A stretch of 64,000 bases of DNA from Parapristionchus giblindavisi. Taxonomy: Eukaryota > Nematoda > Chromadorea > Rhabditida > Diplogasteridae. Below, one piece after another: positions 63,357 through 64,000 of this stretch. The notes under the pieces are model-generated. The model was not told the origin of the DNA. It saw nothing but the letters and a program-made list of their open reading frames with translations, and made no database searches. Numbering within the stretch: the first letter of the stretch is position 1; every line of letters begins with the position of its first letter. The translations under genes and the position numbers were made by a program. The DNA lies in assembly GCA_943737045.1 (NCBI GenBank), contig CALSFV010000206.1:744001-808000 (forward strand), given 5' to 3'.

Positions 63357-64000
63357 TCAGATAAGTCTCGATTGGCGCTGGGACGCGGCCAGAAGTTGGA
63401 GGACGAGGCGATATTGCTCTTCGGTCTTGACTAGAGCCATACGTTGAGCGCGAAGACGACCCAGGAGGGGCGCCAGTTCGTAAGGCTGGAATTATTGATT
63501 TTAAATATTTTGTGAGAATTATTGATTTTACAATTATAATTTTTATTACGACACTACTATGACTACTAAGACTTTCAACTTTCAACCGATTCGCAGATAA
63601 CGCAAAGGACCTCCATCAATCTAATTATCGCTCTCTACCATTTGTTGTGATGAAAATAAAGAATATGAATACGAATATTATGAAATTCTTTAGATTTTAC
63701 ATTTTTGTAACCAAATAAACTTACAATATTATGTTGTTGATGCAACAACGCTACTTCGGCTAGCAGATACGTTCCACTCTCGTGACTTCCTGCAATGAAA
63801 AAGTGTGAATCCGCCGCACTTTTCACCTATTCGTTCAAACGTGAGGGTGAATTTGCCATACGTATTTATAGCAAATTTCTTATTCTAATCCCATTTACAT
63901 CGTTTCTTATATCCTCTTATCCTATATCCTATGTAATACCTAATATGAATGGATCAGAAGGTATTCGTACCATTGAAGCAGTGTATCATCAACGGCGGGG
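63357..64000 (-). CDS. Protein tyrosine phosphatase-like domain, C-terminal exons (partial)
   Basis: Three exons visible (minus): up to 64000-63971, 63789-63725 and 63485-63357, GT-AG and in phase to TGA at 63357. Together they give the PTP signature region MIHCFNGSHESGTYLLAEVA and the C-terminal motif RAQRMALVKTEEQYRLVLQ (equivalent to the QTxxQY box). In active PTPs the loop is HCx5R; here the residue at the Arg position is Glu and the preceding Gly is His, so the domain should be catalytically dead. Pseudophosphatase PTP domains usually bind phosphotyrosine or partners. The rest of the gene lies beyond the window. Confidence 0.8.

Overview
This is eukaryotic nuclear DNA, most likely from a nematode. 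Introns are short, many end in TTTCAG-like acceptors, exons are small (40-260 nt), two start codons directly follow a 3' splice site as at trans-spliced genes, and the gene families (VWA + C-type lectin, SEC14/CRAL-TRIO-GOLD, PTP-like pseudophosphatase) fit. A diplogastrid such as Pristionchus is my best guess, but that is inference.

Layout. (1) 1-14.5 kb is a transposon pile-up. Two 2,901-bp arms (563-3463 and 9368-12268), identical wherever I compared them, form a giant inverted repeat. Its spacer holds a Penelope-like element (PLE, 3519-9161) with permuted domains: GIY-YIG nuclease before the reverse transcriptase, and 1.2-kb direct repeats (pLTRs) at both ends. The arms contain several TIR elements and a CR1/jockey-type RT fragment. 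(2) 14.9-18.4 kb is a two-ORF non-LTR retrotransposon on the minus strand with a one-base frameshift. (3) 18.98-22.67 kb is a complete 12-exon secreted VWA/C-type-lectin gene (minus; about 432 aa). (4) 25.68-35.80 kb is a complete 13-exon SEC14-like gene (minus; about 394 aa). Intron 8 holds a 5'-truncated non-LTR element. Intron 7 holds a second PLE whose RT is split at the YIDD codons by a 1.44-kb Tc1-like foldback element. (5) 38.2-39.2 kb is a small acidic-protein gene (minus). (6) 41.2-about 46.8 kb is a coiled-coil RING-finger gene (minus). (7) 49.2-58.3 kb is a large multi-exon gene of unknown family ending in a predicted transmembrane tail (minus). (8) At the right edge, 63.36-64.0 kb is the 3' end of a PTP-like gene whose catalytic arginine position is Glu. 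From 25 kb onward, introns and intergenic DNA are filled with two families of about 100-130 bp foldback MITEs, GATCAAA-rich intron repeats and microsatellites.

Main discovery candidate. Both PLEs carry, downstream of the RT, all three strands of a hammerhead ribozyme core (CUGANGA, GAA, cleavage C) with complementary stems I, II and III that covary between the two copies. The strands occur in an order that is not a rotation of the known type I/II/III arrangements. It would be a pseudoknotted hammerhead in which the CUGANGA strand sits in its own hairpin. In the complete PLE the motif occurs twice, exactly 4,416 bp apart, so cleavage would release a unit-length RNA. I could not run folding, homology or covariance searches. 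Exon models rest on reading-frame continuity and GT-AG signals read by eye.
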